A stretch of DNA of 64,000 nucleotides from Treponema sp. Marseille-Q3903 (lineage in GTDB: Bacteria; Spirochaetota; Spirochaetia; Treponematales; Treponemataceae): NCBI RefSeq assembly GCF_014334335.1, contig NZ_JACSEU010000001.1:1798001-1862000 (forward strand), written 5' to 3'. The notes beneath the pieces are model-generated. The model was not told the origin of the DNA, searched no databases, and worked only from the letters and a program-made list of their open reading frames with translations. This document shows, piece after piece, positions 1 through 8,628 of this stretch (position 1 is its first letter; the number at the start of each line of letters is the position of its first letter). A program made the translations under genes and the position numbers.

Positions 1-898
1 GATATCCGAACATGATCATAAAAAAAATAATAAAATATTTTATAAGGTGAGATATGTGCGCCCCGAAAAAATTTAGAACAAACGGAAGACAAGCGTAAAG
101 AAAAGCAAAAATAACTACACCGACAGCCCCACGAATGATTTTTTCTTTTACGCTGACTCCTTCCAATTCAAACTTTACAAAATGACGTTCAAGATACCAT
201 CCGATCAAAGTTCCGCAGGAAATTCCACACGCAGTATAACAGTCTGTCAGCATTTTATACGGATCTACAAGAATCTGACCTGAAGGAGAATAGTCAATAG
301 GATATTTTTTTACATTAAGAAAAACAAGAATTGCAATAGAAATAACAACTCCTGCCGACATGACTGCAAAATCGATTTTTGGATGTTTTTCAATCACCAA
401 TTTGAATAAATTCACAACGCACAGCGAAACGGCAGCGATGCACACGGCGACAACGACATCCTGCAATGTGTGGGCACCAAGCCAGTTGCGTGAAAAAGCA
501 GTCAGCAATATTAAAAATGACATAAGTACGACAATCAATTTGTTATTTTTTTTCCAGACACTTATTCCTCCGTACAAAGATGCAGCCATCACTGTGTGAC
601 CGCTCGGAAATGAATATCCTGTTGCAGTTTTTTCTGCAAGCGGGTCTACGTGAAGTCTCGCATCTTTTATCCAAGGTCTGTAAACACAAGCGATGTTTTT
701 TACAGTCTGATTAAAAGAATAAGCAAATGAATAACTGAGCAAAATCTCTTTTCCTGCCTTTTTATCAATGCACCAGTAGATGAGAGCGACAAAAACTATC
801 AAGAGTTTTGTGAGATATTCAGAGATGAATACAAAAATGTAATTGACAAACTCAGGGAGATTGCTCTTGAGCGTCTGAAGTGCGTATAAATAATCCAT
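1..898 (-). CDS. PAP2-family membrane phosphatase, 3' end cut by window edge
   Basis: About 299 codons are visible and the reading frame is still open at the left edge, so the C-terminus is missing. The protein is multi-spanning and carries the three PAP2 phosphatase motifs: a KNIACVYRPW-type motif 1, PSGH as motif 2 (catalytic His), and SRNWLGAHTLQD as motif 3. Family members remove phosphate from lipid phosphates such as undecaprenyl pyrophosphate or phosphatidate at the membrane; the substrate here cannot be told. The ATG at 898 lies 2 bp after the stop of the upstream ABC permease gene, so it is probably the last visible gene of the nucleoside-uptake operon. No clear Shine-Dalgarno is seen, which fits translational coupling. 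Confidence 0.85.
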   Translation of the reverse strand, partial: MDYLYALQTLKSNLPEFVNYIFVFISEYLTKLLIVFVALIYWCIDKKAGKEILLSYSFAYSFNQTVKNIACVYRPWIKDARLHVDPLAEKTATGYSFPSGHTVMAASLYGGISVWKKNNKLIVVLMSFLILLTAFSRNWLGAHTLQDVVVAVCIAAVSLCVVNLFKLVIEKHPKIDFAVMSAGVVISIAILVFLNVKKYPIDYSPSGQILVDPYKMLTDCYTACGISCGTLIGWYLERHFVKFELEGVSVKEKIIRGAVGVVIFAFLYACLPFVLNFFGAHISHLIKYFIIFFMIMFGY

Positions 899-900
899 AA

Positions 901-1839
901 TCAACGTTGACATTTATCGTAAGGGATACCTTCTGCTTTAGGTGCCTTAGATTTTTTAGAGGTAAATGCAAGCACAATCAAAGAGATTATATATGGAAGC
1001 ATCTTATAAAATTCACCTGAAACAAGATTTACAAGCACATCGTAGCCCATATATGCATCTGCAATAGCACGGAAAAAGCCAAAAAACAGCGCCGACAATG
1101 CGATTCTGACAGGGTTCCATTGTCCGAAAATCATTACAGCGAGCGCAAGGAATCCGGCTCCTGCAACGCCGTATATAAAATCCCACTGAGAGTTTGCCGC
1201 CGTAATGTATATAATTCCACCTATACCGCCTAAAAATCCTGAAATGAATACACCGCAGTAACGCATTTTGAGTACATCTATCCCTGCGCTCGCAGCAGCT
1301 TGAGGATGCTCGCCGCAAGCCATAAGGCGCATTCCAAAACGTGTTCTTTTCAAAATTAAAACAGAAATTGCAAGGATAATCACAGTCAGAACCATGTACC
1401 AGTTCAATTCAATGCTTCCGATTTTGAAAAGGAAAACCCTTCTGTTTTGAATGTAATCGAGAATTGCAGAGACGTTATCGCCACCTGAGTTTGCCGAATT
1501 GTACGATTTTACAATTACAGTTGCAGCAGCTGTTGCGAGCATGTTCATTGCAGTACCGACGAGAGTCTGGTCAGCTTTAAACTTTATTGCAGCGACAGCG
1601 AGCAAGACTGAAAGCAAAATACCAAAAATTGCACTTGCCAAAAGCGTGAGAACGATAATCAACACAGGGTTAGTTCCTGACGGCAGAGCAAACAAAACAA
1701 AAGCACCGCCGAGCGCCCCGAACACCATGATACCTTCAAGACCGATGTTTATTATACCGCTTCGTTCGGAAAACATTCCGCCTAGAGCGACAAGTATTAA
1801 AACAGAAGCATAAATCAATGTATATTGAATGATCAGCAT
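901..1839 (-). CDS. Nucleoside ABC transporter permease (YufQ/PnrE type)
   Basis: 312-residue integral membrane protein of the BPD_transp_2 family. The N-terminal stretch with SERSGIINIGLEGIMVFGA is typical of the second permease of BMP-type nucleoside importers (YufQ/NupQ/PnrE). It would form the inner-membrane channel together with the neighbouring permease, powered by the double-ATPase encoded upstream. Its ATG shares one base with the TAA of the preceding permease (TAATG), so the two are translationally coupled. Function is inferred from family and gene order. Confidence 0.9.
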   Translation of the reverse strand: MLIIQYTLIYASVLILVALGGMFSERSGIINIGLEGIMVFGALGGAFVLFALPSGTNPVLIIVLTLLASAIFGILLSVLLAVAAIKFKADQTLVGTAMNMLATAAATVIVKSYNSANSGGDNVSAILDYIQNRRVFLFKIGSIELNWYMVLTVIILAISVLILKRTRFGMRLMACGEHPQAAASAGIDVLKMRYCGVFISGFLGGIGGIIYITAANSQWDFIYGVAGAGFLALAVMIFGQWNPVRIALSALFFGFFRAIADAYMGYDVLVNLVSGEFYKMLPYIISLIVLAFTSKKSKAPKAEGIPYDKCQR

Positions 1840-2966
1840 TATTTAGCCTCCTTTTCAGCATTCGCATTTATATCATCTTTATTTTTGTTGAACTTTGAAA
1901 GGATATCTTTGATGAACAAGACGAACGCACAGGCGTAAATGATAATCGAAGAGATCAAATCAGCAATCTGAGGGTTGAAGTAACGCATGTCGATAAAACT
2001 TCCACCGAGCGTGATGTGCTGAATAAAAAATCCTGCAAAAATCGAACCGATTGGGTTTAATCCGCCAAGAAATGCGACTGCAATGCCGTTGAACCCCATT
2101 CCCGGTACTGAAGAAGATGTCTTCCACTGTTGAATATCTGTTAGGTAATAAAAAGCTGAGGCGAGCCCCGCTAAAGCGCCAGCAATTGCCATAGTGAGAA
2201 TGATATTCAATTTTTCTTTCATTCCTGCATATTTTGCAGCATTTTTGTTGTATCCTGTCGCTTTTAGCTCATAACCGAATGTTGTCTTATCAAGAACGAT
2301 ATTTATCAAAATTGCTATTATGATTGTAAGAGGAATTGCGATTGTAACGTATTCATTGTCATGGAACAATTTTGAAAGCCCTAAAGAAGGAATCAAACTT
2401 TGAGGCGAAATGTTTTTTATCTGGTAACTCTCGGAAAGCGTGAAATTCATGACATTTTCGTGATGCATCATAATATTTACGATATATAAGCTTATCCAGT
2501 TCATCATGATACATGCGATAACTTCGTTGACGCTGCAAAAAGCTTTAAAACATCCGACTATTGCACCCCAGCCGGCGGAAGCTAGCATAGCGATGATTGC
2601 ACAAAGCCACCATGGCAAATGAAGTCCGAGCGCACAGTACAACGAAACACCGATTGCAAGACAATACTGCCCGCCGACACCGATGTTGAACAAACCTGCT
2701 TTATATGCAAACAAAACGGAAAGCGCGCATAAAACCATTGGAACTGATTTTGCAAGCGTACTGCCAAAATAATAAAGCCGCTGATGCGGTTTTCTAAAAT
2801 ACATAAAATTCTTGAGGATTGTCTGCATCGCTTTTGTTGCGTTCGGCGCACTGATAACCAAAAGGATTATATAACCGATTAAAATACCAATCACAGCACA
2901 GAGCACAGCGGCGGCTATAGCTTTAAAACTTTCGGACTGTATAATTTTTTTAAACTTATTTGTCAT
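1839..2966 (-). CDS. Nucleoside ABC transporter permease (YufP/PnrD type)
   Basis: 375-residue multi-spanning permease, the larger of the pair in BMP-family nucleoside importers. A longer open frame extends to 3038, but the ATG at 2966 is preferred. It is preceded by AGGAG about 9 nt upstream, and the protein from there starts with a short basic segment before the first membrane span. This start lies inside the end of the ATPase gene (11-bp overlap), consistent with coupling. Motifs such as KAGLFNIGVGGQ mark the family. With the next gene it should form the membrane channel for purine or other nucleosides. Confidence 0.9.
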   Translation of the reverse strand: MTNKFKKIIQSESFKAIAAAVLCAVIGILIGYIILLVISAPNATKAMQTILKNFMYFRKPHQRLYYFGSTLAKSVPMVLCALSVLFAYKAGLFNIGVGGQYCLAIGVSLYCALGLHLPWWLCAIIAMLASAGWGAIVGCFKAFCSVNEVIACIMMNWISLYIVNIMMHHENVMNFTLSESYQIKNISPQSLIPSLGLSKLFHDNEYVTIAIPLTIIIAILINIVLDKTTFGYELKATGYNKNAAKYAGMKEKLNIILTMAIAGALAGLASAFYYLTDIQQWKTSSSVPGMGFNGIAVAFLGGLNPIGSIFAGFFIQHITLGGSFIDMRYFNPQIADLISSIIIYACAFVLFIKDILSKFNKNKDDINANAEKEAK

Positions 2967-4497
2967 TTCTTTTTGCTCCTGCCATATAAAGCCCAAGTTC
3001 CTGAACATTTGTCTTTTTAGGATCAAGTTCTCCAACAATTTCGCCCTCGTACATGACGAGAATTCTGTCGCTTAGTTGCATAACTTCATCAAGCTCGTAA
3101 GAGACAAGAAGAACAGCGACTCCTCTGTCACGGTCGGCAATAATCTGCTCGTGAATATATTCTACAGCACCAACATCGAGCCCTCTTCCCGGTTGAACGG
3201 CGATTAAAAGTTTATGAGACCTGTCCATCTCTCGAGCAATTATCGCCTTTTGCTGGTTTCCGCCTGACATAGAACGAGCAATCGTCTTACTTCCATTTCC
3301 GCTGCGAACATCAAATTTTTCAATCAGCATATCTGAATATTTTTCAACGTCCGGCTTTTTTATAAATCCGAGCTTTTCAAATTTCGGCTGCCAGTAACGC
3401 TGGAGCACCATATTTTCATCAAGATGATAGTCGAGGACGAGCCCGTGTTTATGGCGGTCTTCGGGAATGTGGCTCATTCCGTTGCGATTTTTTTCACAAA
3501 CGGTTTTCTTAGTGATATCAATATCGCCGAGCATAATCTTCGTATGAAATTTATCAGGTTCATAGAGCTTTTCAAGACCAGTCAACCCTTGAATAAATTC
3601 AGACTGACCGTTTCCGTCAATGCCGGCAATGCTTACGATTTCTCCAGCCCGAACATCAAAACTCACATTTTTTACAGCAAGATTGTCGTGGATACGGCTT
3701 GCGACGTTCATATTTTTTATTGAAAGGACTACTTTTCCCGGTTTTGCATCAGTTTTTTCAATGTTAAACTCAATATCGCGACCAACCATCATACGGCACA
3801 ACTCTTCTTTTGTAGTATCTGCGACATTTACAGTGCCTATGCACTTCCCTTTTCTGAGAACTGTTACACGGTCGCATGTTGCCATGATTTCGTTTAATTT
3901 ATGTGTAATAAAGAGAATCGATTTTCCTTCAGCTGCAAGATTTTTCATAATCTGAAGCAGCTCTGTTATTTCCTGAGGCGTGAGGACAGCAGTCGGTTCA
4001 TCAAAAATAAGGATATCGTTATCGCGGTAAAGCATCTTTAAAATTTCAACACGCTGCTGCATTCCAACTGTGATATCGCTGATTTTTGAATCGGGAGATA
4101 CGGCAAGCCCATATTTTTTACTAAGTTCAATGATTTTCCGGCGAGCGGCTTTGCGGTCAACAAGTCCGTGCTTCATCGGTTCTGCACCGAGAATAATATT
4201 ATCGATAACAGAAAACACTTCAACAAGCTTAAAATGCTGATGAACCATACCGATGTGAAGTGCTGTTGCATCATTTGGATTGTTGATTTTTACAACTTTT
4301 CCATCTTTTTTTATTTCACCTTCTTCGGGCTGATAAAGACCAAAGAGCACACTCATCAAAGTTGATTTTCCAGCGCCATTTTCACCAAGCAGAGAGTGTA
4401 TTTCGCCTTTTTTAAGCTGCAAGGTAATATCATCATTAGCAATAATTCCAGGAAATCGCTTAGTGATGTGGGTCATTTCGATTACATAATCACTCAT
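2956..4497 (-). CDS. Nucleoside ABC transporter ATP-binding protein (YufO/PnrC type)
   Basis: 513 residues with two fused nucleotide-binding domains, as in sugar/nucleoside importers of the RbsA/YufO type. The first has Walker A GENGAGKST (near residue 38) and Walker B LIFDEPTAVLTP. The second has a degenerate P-loop (GIDGNGQSE) and signature SGGNQQKAIIARE. It energises uptake by the two permeases that follow. A GGAG lies 4 nt before the ATG, and a TATAAT (4506-4511) with TTGCTG (4530-4535, 18-bp spacer) lies just upstream. The gene may therefore have its own promoter downstream of the terminator that separates it from the binding-protein gene. Confidence 0.95.
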   Translation of the reverse strand: MSDYVIEMTHITKRFPGIIANDDITLQLKKGEIHSLLGENGAGKSTLMSVLFGLYQPEEGEIKKDGKVVKINNPNDATALHIGMVHQHFKLVEVFSVIDNIILGAEPMKHGLVDRKAARRKIIELSKKYGLAVSPDSKISDITVGMQQRVEILKMLYRDNDILIFDEPTAVLTPQEITELLQIMKNLAAEGKSILFITHKLNEIMATCDRVTVLRKGKCIGTVNVADTTKEELCRMMVGRDIEFNIEKTDAKPGKVVLSIKNMNVASRIHDNLAVKNVSFDVRAGEIVSIAGIDGNGQSEFIQGLTGLEKLYEPDKFHTKIMLGDIDITKKTVCEKNRNGMSHIPEDRHKHGLVLDYHLDENMVLQRYWQPKFEKLGFIKKPDVEKYSDMLIEKFDVRSGNGSKTIARSMSGGNQQKAIIAREMDRSHKLLIAVQPGRGLDVGAVEYIHEQIIADRDRGVAVLLVSYELDEVMQLSDRILVMYEGEIVGELDPKKTNVQELGLYMAGAKRNDK

Positions 4498-4505
4498 ATT
4501 TCTCC

Positions 4506-4535
4506 ATTATAGAATGATATAGAAACATTCAGCAA
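4506..4535 (-). promoter_or_regulatory. Candidate internal promoter for the transporter ATPase gene
   Basis: Read on the minus strand: TTGCTG (4530-4535), 18-bp spacer, TATAAT (4506-4511), then 8 nt to the ATG. It sits downstream of the terminator hairpin at 4556-4606, so it could supply the ATPase and permeases independently of the binding protein. The transcript would start almost at the ATG. Confidence 0.45.
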
Positions 4536-4545
4536 GAAAAAAATG

Positions 4546-4606
4546 TTAAAAAAAAATATCACACGGATTACGGATTGACCAATGCAAATGTGCATCCGTG
4601 TGATAT
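4546..4606 (-). terminator. Terminator/attenuator between binding-protein and ATPase genes
   Basis: Perfect 13-bp inverted repeat (ATATCACACGGAT at 4556-4568, its complement at 4594-4606) with a 25-nt loop. On the minus strand it is followed directly by a run of T (4547-4555). It lies in the 159-bp gap after the lipoprotein gene, so most transcripts would stop here, giving much more binding protein than transporter. Confidence 0.8.
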
Positions 4607-4656
4607 GACTGTCTCTAAAAATTACAAAGCAAGCGAATAGTCTTTAGCTATGTAAT

Positions 4657-5805
4657 TTATTTGATATTAGGATAGATGTTCAACGCAATTGAATGTGCAG
4701 GAACATTAGCGATATCGTTAGATATTGCAATTTTTCCTGAGAACACATCTTTTACAAGTGACTTGTACTGATTTACAGTGAAGTTCTTCATTGCCCATGT
4801 AGCAACAGGAAGTTCAACGAAGTTTGCTGCCAAATCTGTTCCTGAAACAAGGCCGAGACTTGAAACTTTTCCAGCGTATTCATCACCAAACTTTCCGTCA
4901 GCAATACTCTTAAGAGAAGCTTTTACAGTAGCACCGAGACCTTTCATTGCAGATGTTACACACATTCCCTCGCCATATTTGTTGATAAGGGCTGTCTGGT
5001 CAACGTCAACCCCGATTACTTTACCGTTAGTTTTAGCAGCTGCTTCACAAGCAGATGTCCAAATTCCACCACCGCAAGCGAATACAACTTCAACGCCGCG
5101 CTGCTGATACCAACCGTCCATAGCAGCTGTGATTGTCTGGTCGCCGTAGAATTGACCACCGTATACATATTCAACAGTTACTTTGTCAGAAATACCCATT
5201 TCGGCAGCAGCTTTTTCACATCCTTGAACAAAACCATAACCAAAGCGGATTACAGCAGGAACAGACATACCTCCCAAAAATCCAAGATGTCTGTATCCTT
5301 CTTTTACAGCTGCATAACCTGCAAAGAATCCTGGAATCTCTTCTGCATAAACAGCACAAAATGCATTTTTAGGAAGTTTCCAGTTAGATTTTCCGTTAGC
5401 TTCGGCAGCAGATGTAAGGTCAAATTCGCTTACATCGAGACCGATGAAATAAACATCGCTGTTGTCGTCAACAGTCTTTACGATTGCTTCAGAAAAAGCA
5501 AATCCCGGCAATACAAGTACATTGTATCCGTCCTGAATTGCGGCATTGATTGATGAAACACGAGCTTCTGTAGAGTCTCCAGACGGTTTGTAATACTTAA
5601 AGTCCAGTTTTTCTGACTGGGCATATTCCTTACATGCCTGATATGTTGTCTGGTTGAATGATTGGTCAGTGATATCTCCATAATCAGTTACCATTGCAAC
5701 TTTCATTGTTGCTTTTTCTCCAGCACCATTTGCCTTCTTTGAGCAAGATACAAAAGATACAGCTGCGATAGCTGCAACACAAATTGTTAATACAAATCTC
5801 TTCAT
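4657..5805 (-). CDS. BMP-family nucleoside-binding lipoprotein (PnrA/TmpC-like)
   Basis: 382 residues with a lipoprotein signal peptide ending in a VSFVSC lipobox (Cys near residue 21), followed by a BMP-family periplasmic-binding domain. Features include MVTDYGDITDQSFNQ near the N-terminus, VLPGFAF and GVDVDQ. TmpC/PnrA of Treponema pallidum, in this family, binds purine nucleosides, and a similar substrate is inferred here. The lipoprotein would be anchored in the cytoplasmic membrane facing the periplasm and would feed the ABC transporter encoded downstream. AAAAGGAGATATTTAAT precedes the ATG, and a TATAAT lies at 5830-5835. deoD and purC elsewhere in the window fit a purine-salvage lifestyle. 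Confidence 0.93.
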   Translation of the reverse strand: MKRFVLTICVAAIAAVSFVSCSKKANGAGEKATMKVAMVTDYGDITDQSFNQTTYQACKEYAQSEKLDFKYYKPSGDSTEARVSSINAAIQDGYNVLVLPGFAFSEAIVKTVDDNSDVYFIGLDVSEFDLTSAAEANGKSNWKLPKNAFCAVYAEEIPGFFAGYAAVKEGYRHLGFLGGMSVPAVIRFGYGFVQGCEKAAAEMGISDKVTVEYVYGGQFYGDQTITAAMDGWYQQRGVEVVFACGGGIWTSACEAAAKTNGKVIGVDVDQTALINKYGEGMCVTSAMKGLGATVKASLKSIADGKFGDEYAGKVSSLGLVSGTDLAANFVELPVATWAMKNFTVNQYKSLVKDVFSGKIAISNDIANVPAHSIALNIYPNIK

Positions 5806-5870
5806 ATTAAATATCTCCTTTTAATTTTTATTATACCCCAATCTATGAGTTTCCGCCACTTTAAAATAAT

Positions 5871-8102
5871 TTAGCCCCTATAAAAGTTTATCAAACAGCC
5901 GGCAAGGATGATTTTTCGCTCATCATCTGTGAGTTCTCCTGTCGATAACTCAAATTCATTTACTTTTCCGCTCATCGTGACTGCATATACCTTTATAGAG
6001 GAAAGTTTTTCTTCTATCATTTTTTTTACATCAGGGATAAATATGTAGTCCCCTTTTGAAAATGGAATGTTTTTATCTCCGCCTTTGTAAACAAAAGGGA
6101 GCATTCCCCAGTTTATAAGATTTGAACGATATCGCTTTGTAGCATATTCGTTTGCGATGTTGGCAGAAGCTCCGAGCACTCGCTGACAAGAAGCAGCTTG
6201 TTCACGTGCAGAACCATCTCCGGGTTTTACGGCAAAAATTGTAGAGCCGACAGAGGCTTTTGAAATACGACCTTTCATATCGGCTTTTGCAGCATCGAAT
6301 GCGTCAGAGACAAATTTAATCTCTTTTTTTACATCATCAGATAGATCGCGGACTGCTTTTGCCAGAACGACGTATTGCGGGTCTTTGCGGCTCAGCGTAA
6401 ATTCTGCAAGACCGAGAGGATTTGAACGGAACGAAGAAGTTTCGCCTGACGGAATCAGTTCATCTGTTGTCGTCACAGGGTCGTGAATTTCACTCACAAC
6501 TTTTACAAGCAGATCTTGTGAAAGCGGCTGCATTTTTGGCCAGTCTTTGATATTCGGTCCAAACTGGATTTCGACTTCAGGATGAGCAATGCCTTTTGAA
6601 TCGTAAACGCGTTTTTCATAAATCGCTTTATCAAAAAAGTATTTTTTTCCACTGAATTCTGTATCGTATTCTGTACCGGCAGTGAGAAATCCTTTATTTG
6701 CAGCTGTTGCAGCGATTGAGCGGGCATCCATAAGAGCGACAGAAGAAATCTGACCGTTTTGAATCTTTGAGCCTTCTCTGTTAGGAAAGTTTCGCGTTGA
6801 ATGGCGAATTGAAAGTGCTCCGTTAGCAGGAGTATCGCCAGCTCCAAAACAAGGTCCACAGAACGCTGTTTTTACAATCGCACCGGCATCTACAAGAGCA
6901 CTGAACGCTCCGTTTTCCATAAGTGCCTTGTAAATCGGCATAGACGAAGGATATACATCGAGGAGGAATTTTCCGTTTCCTGTATCTTTTCCTTTTAGGA
7001 TGTCGGCAGCCGCACATATATTTTCGTATCCGCCGCCAGCGCAACCTGCGATGATTCCTTGGTCTACGTAAAGTTTACCGTTGATAACTTTATCTTTAAG
7101 GGAAAAGTGAACTTTGTCGCCAAATGAGATTTTTGCGCGTTTTTCAGTTTCTTCAAGAAGCTCTATAAGGTTGTTGTTCAGTTCGTCGATTGTGTAAGCA
7201 CAACTCGGATGGAACGGTAGCGCAATCATCGGGCGTATCTCACTCAAATCCAGTTCGATTGCTCCGTCGTAGTAAGCACCATCTGAAGGATTTATTTCGG
7301 AATAATCGTTTTCGCGTCCATGAACGGCATAAAACTCGCGAATTTTTTCGTCTGTAGTCCATATTGAAGAAAGGCAAGTCGTTTCTGTAGTCATCACATC
7401 GACGCCTATGCGAAAATCAGCAGAAAGTTTTTTGACTCCCGGACCGATGAATTCCATCACTTTGTTTTTGACATAACCGTTGGAAAAAACTGCTTTTATA
7501 ATTGCAAGTGCAACATCCTGTGGGCCGACTCCTGCGACAGGTTCCCCTGTAAGATATACAGCTATGACACCTGGCATATCTACATCGTAAGTTTTTCCAA
7601 GAAGCTGTTTTGCAAGTTCTCCACCACCTTCACCTATTGCCATAGTGCCAAGCGCGCCATAACGCGTATGTGAATCAGAGCCTAGTATCATGTCGCCGCA
7701 TTTTGCAAGCATTTCACGGGCAAACTGATGAATTACAGCCAGATGAGGAGGAACATAAATTCCACCGTATTTTTGCGCACACGTTAGGCCGAACATGTGG
7801 TCGTCATCATTTATTGTCCCACCGACAGCGCAGAGAGAGTTGTGGCAGTTTGTGAGAACGTAAGGGAGAGGGAATTTTTCCAGTCCAGAAGCGCGGGCAG
7901 TCTGAATTATGCCGACATAAGTGATATCGTGTGACGTGATTTTATCAAACTTGATTTTTAGTTTTGCGTCGTCACCGCTTGTGTTGTGTTTCTGAAGAAT
8001 TGAATAAGCCATTGTCTTTTTTGAGCCGTCAGCGGCTGAACAATTGGCAGATTCATATAATTTTCCGTTTACAAGGTAAGCACCCTTTTCCCAAAGTTTC
8101 AT
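5871..8102 (-). CDS. Aconitase-family hydratase (YbhJ-like)
   Basis: 743 residues of the aconitase superfamily. Visible marks are TNCHNS near residue 84, the substrate motif [12 protein letters not shown], a cluster cysteine in [11 protein letters not shown] (near 352), the paired cluster cysteines in [11 protein letters not shown] (near 415), and a C-terminal swivel domain with SKGDYIFIP. The usual GSCTNS around the first cluster ligand is replaced by AGCAGG, as expected for a divergent YbhJ-like branch rather than classical AcnA/AcnB. Divergent placement to isocitrate dehydrogenase suggests it makes isocitrate for 2-oxoglutarate synthesis, but this is inference. GGAG lies 7 nt before the ATG and is part of the end of the first 121-bp leader repeat. 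Confidence 0.85.
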   Translation of the reverse strand: MKLWEKGAYLVNGKLYESANCSAADGSKKTMAYSILQKHNTSGDDAKLKIKFDKITSHDITYVGIIQTARASGLEKFPLPYVLTNCHNSLCAVGGTINDDDHMFGLTCAQKYGGIYVPPHLAVIHQFAREMLAKCGDMILGSDSHTRYGALGTMAIGEGGGELAKQLLGKTYDVDMPGVIAVYLTGEPVAGVGPQDVALAIIKAVFSNGYVKNKVMEFIGPGVKKLSADFRIGVDVMTTETTCLSSIWTTDEKIREFYAVHGRENDYSEINPSDGAYYDGAIELDLSEIRPMIALPFHPSCAYTIDELNNNLIELLEETEKRAKISFGDKVHFSLKDKVINGKLYVDQGIIAGCAGGGYENICAAADILKGKDTGNGKFLLDVYPSSMPIYKALMENGAFSALVDAGAIVKTAFCGPCFGAGDTPANGALSIRHSTRNFPNREGSKIQNGQISSVALMDARSIAATAANKGFLTAGTEYDTEFSGKKYFFDKAIYEKRVYDSKGIAHPEVEIQFGPNIKDWPKMQPLSQDLLVKVVSEIHDPVTTTDELIPSGETSSFRSNPLGLAEFTLSRKDPQYVVLAKAVRDLSDDVKKEIKFVSDAFDAAKADMKGRISKASVGSTIFAVKPGDGSAREQAASCQRVLGASANIANEYATKRYRSNLINWGMLPFVYKGGDKNIPFSKGDYIFIPDVKKMIEEKLSSIKVYAVTMSGKVNEFELSTGELTDDERKIILAGCLINFYRG

Positions 8103-8109
8103 TTTTTTA

Positions 8110-8472
8110 CTCCAATTAAAAACTCCGCGTTAGCGGCAGTGCACGGAGGCACTGAATCAAAGTTTACACAGCGCAACGCGCTAAGTAAACTTTCGTGGTA
8201 AAAATTACAAGGATGTAATTTTTACCACACCTCCAATTAAAAACTCCGCGTTAGCGGCAGTGCACGGAGGCACTGAATCAAAGTTTACACAGCGCAACGC
8301 GTTAAGTAAACTTTCGTGGTAAAAATTACAAGGATGTAATTTTTACCACACCTCCCATTAAAAACTCCGTGTTAGCGGCAGCGCACGGAGGCGCTGTATC
8401 AGAGTTTACGTAGCGCGACGCGCAAGGTAAACTTTCGTGACAAAAATTACACGGAAGTAATTTTTATCACAC
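8110..8472 (-). repeat. Three tandem 121-bp structured repeats in the hydratase leader
   Basis: Units begin at 8110, 8231 and 8352, period exactly 121 bp. Units 1 and 2 are nearly identical; unit 3 is diverged. Each holds three nested inverted repeats. CAGTGC-N6-GCACTG becomes CAGCGC-N6-GCGCTG in unit 3, a paired change. GTTTAC/GTAAAC encloses an inner AGCGC/GCGCT pair. GTGGTAAAAATTAC-N6 plus its complement makes a 14-bp stem, retained in unit 3 with a G-U pair when read on the minus strand. The unit nearest the gene ends in the GGAG that serves as the hydratase ribosome-binding site. The array fills most of the 526-bp gap between hydratase and isocitrate dehydrogenase. No open frame in it looks coding. 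Confidence 0.9.
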
Positions 8473-8495
8473 ATCCGTAATTTGTAGATTTTCAA

Positions 8496-8524
8496 ATATT
8501 ATCACATTGTGTTGTTTCAAACAA
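8496..8524 (-). promoter_or_regulatory. Candidate promoter for the hydratase gene
   Basis: On the minus strand TTGTTT (8519-8524), 17-bp spacer, TAATAT (8496-8501). The transcript would start near 8489 and carry all three structured repeats in a leader of nearly 390 nt. Boxes are only fair matches to the sigma-70 consensus. Confidence 0.4.
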
Positions 8525-8590
8525 TTATGGCTTTGATTTTATGATAAACAAATGACACCATCTCACAGCCGTTTGCTCTACACCGTCGTA

Positions 8591-8619
8591 TTGTTATACA
8601 AAACTAAAATCACTATAAT
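8591..8619 (+). promoter_or_regulatory. Sigma-70 promoter of isocitrate dehydrogenase, leaderless layout
   Basis: TTGTTA (8591-8596), 17-bp spacer, TATAAT (8614-8619). Only 9 nt separate the -10 box from the ATG at 8629 and there is no Shine-Dalgarno, so the mRNA probably begins within a few bases of the start codon. Confidence 0.7.
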
Positions 8620-8628
8620 TTACATATT

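Noticed and set aside
1013-1318. Open frame inside the permease gene on the same strand
   Set aside because: Out-of-frame shadow with improbable composition (many Arg and Cys); the permease frame is clearly the real one.
8110-8472. CRISPR array
   Set aside because: The repeated unit is 121 bp with no spacer; adjacent copies are contiguous and spacers do not differ.
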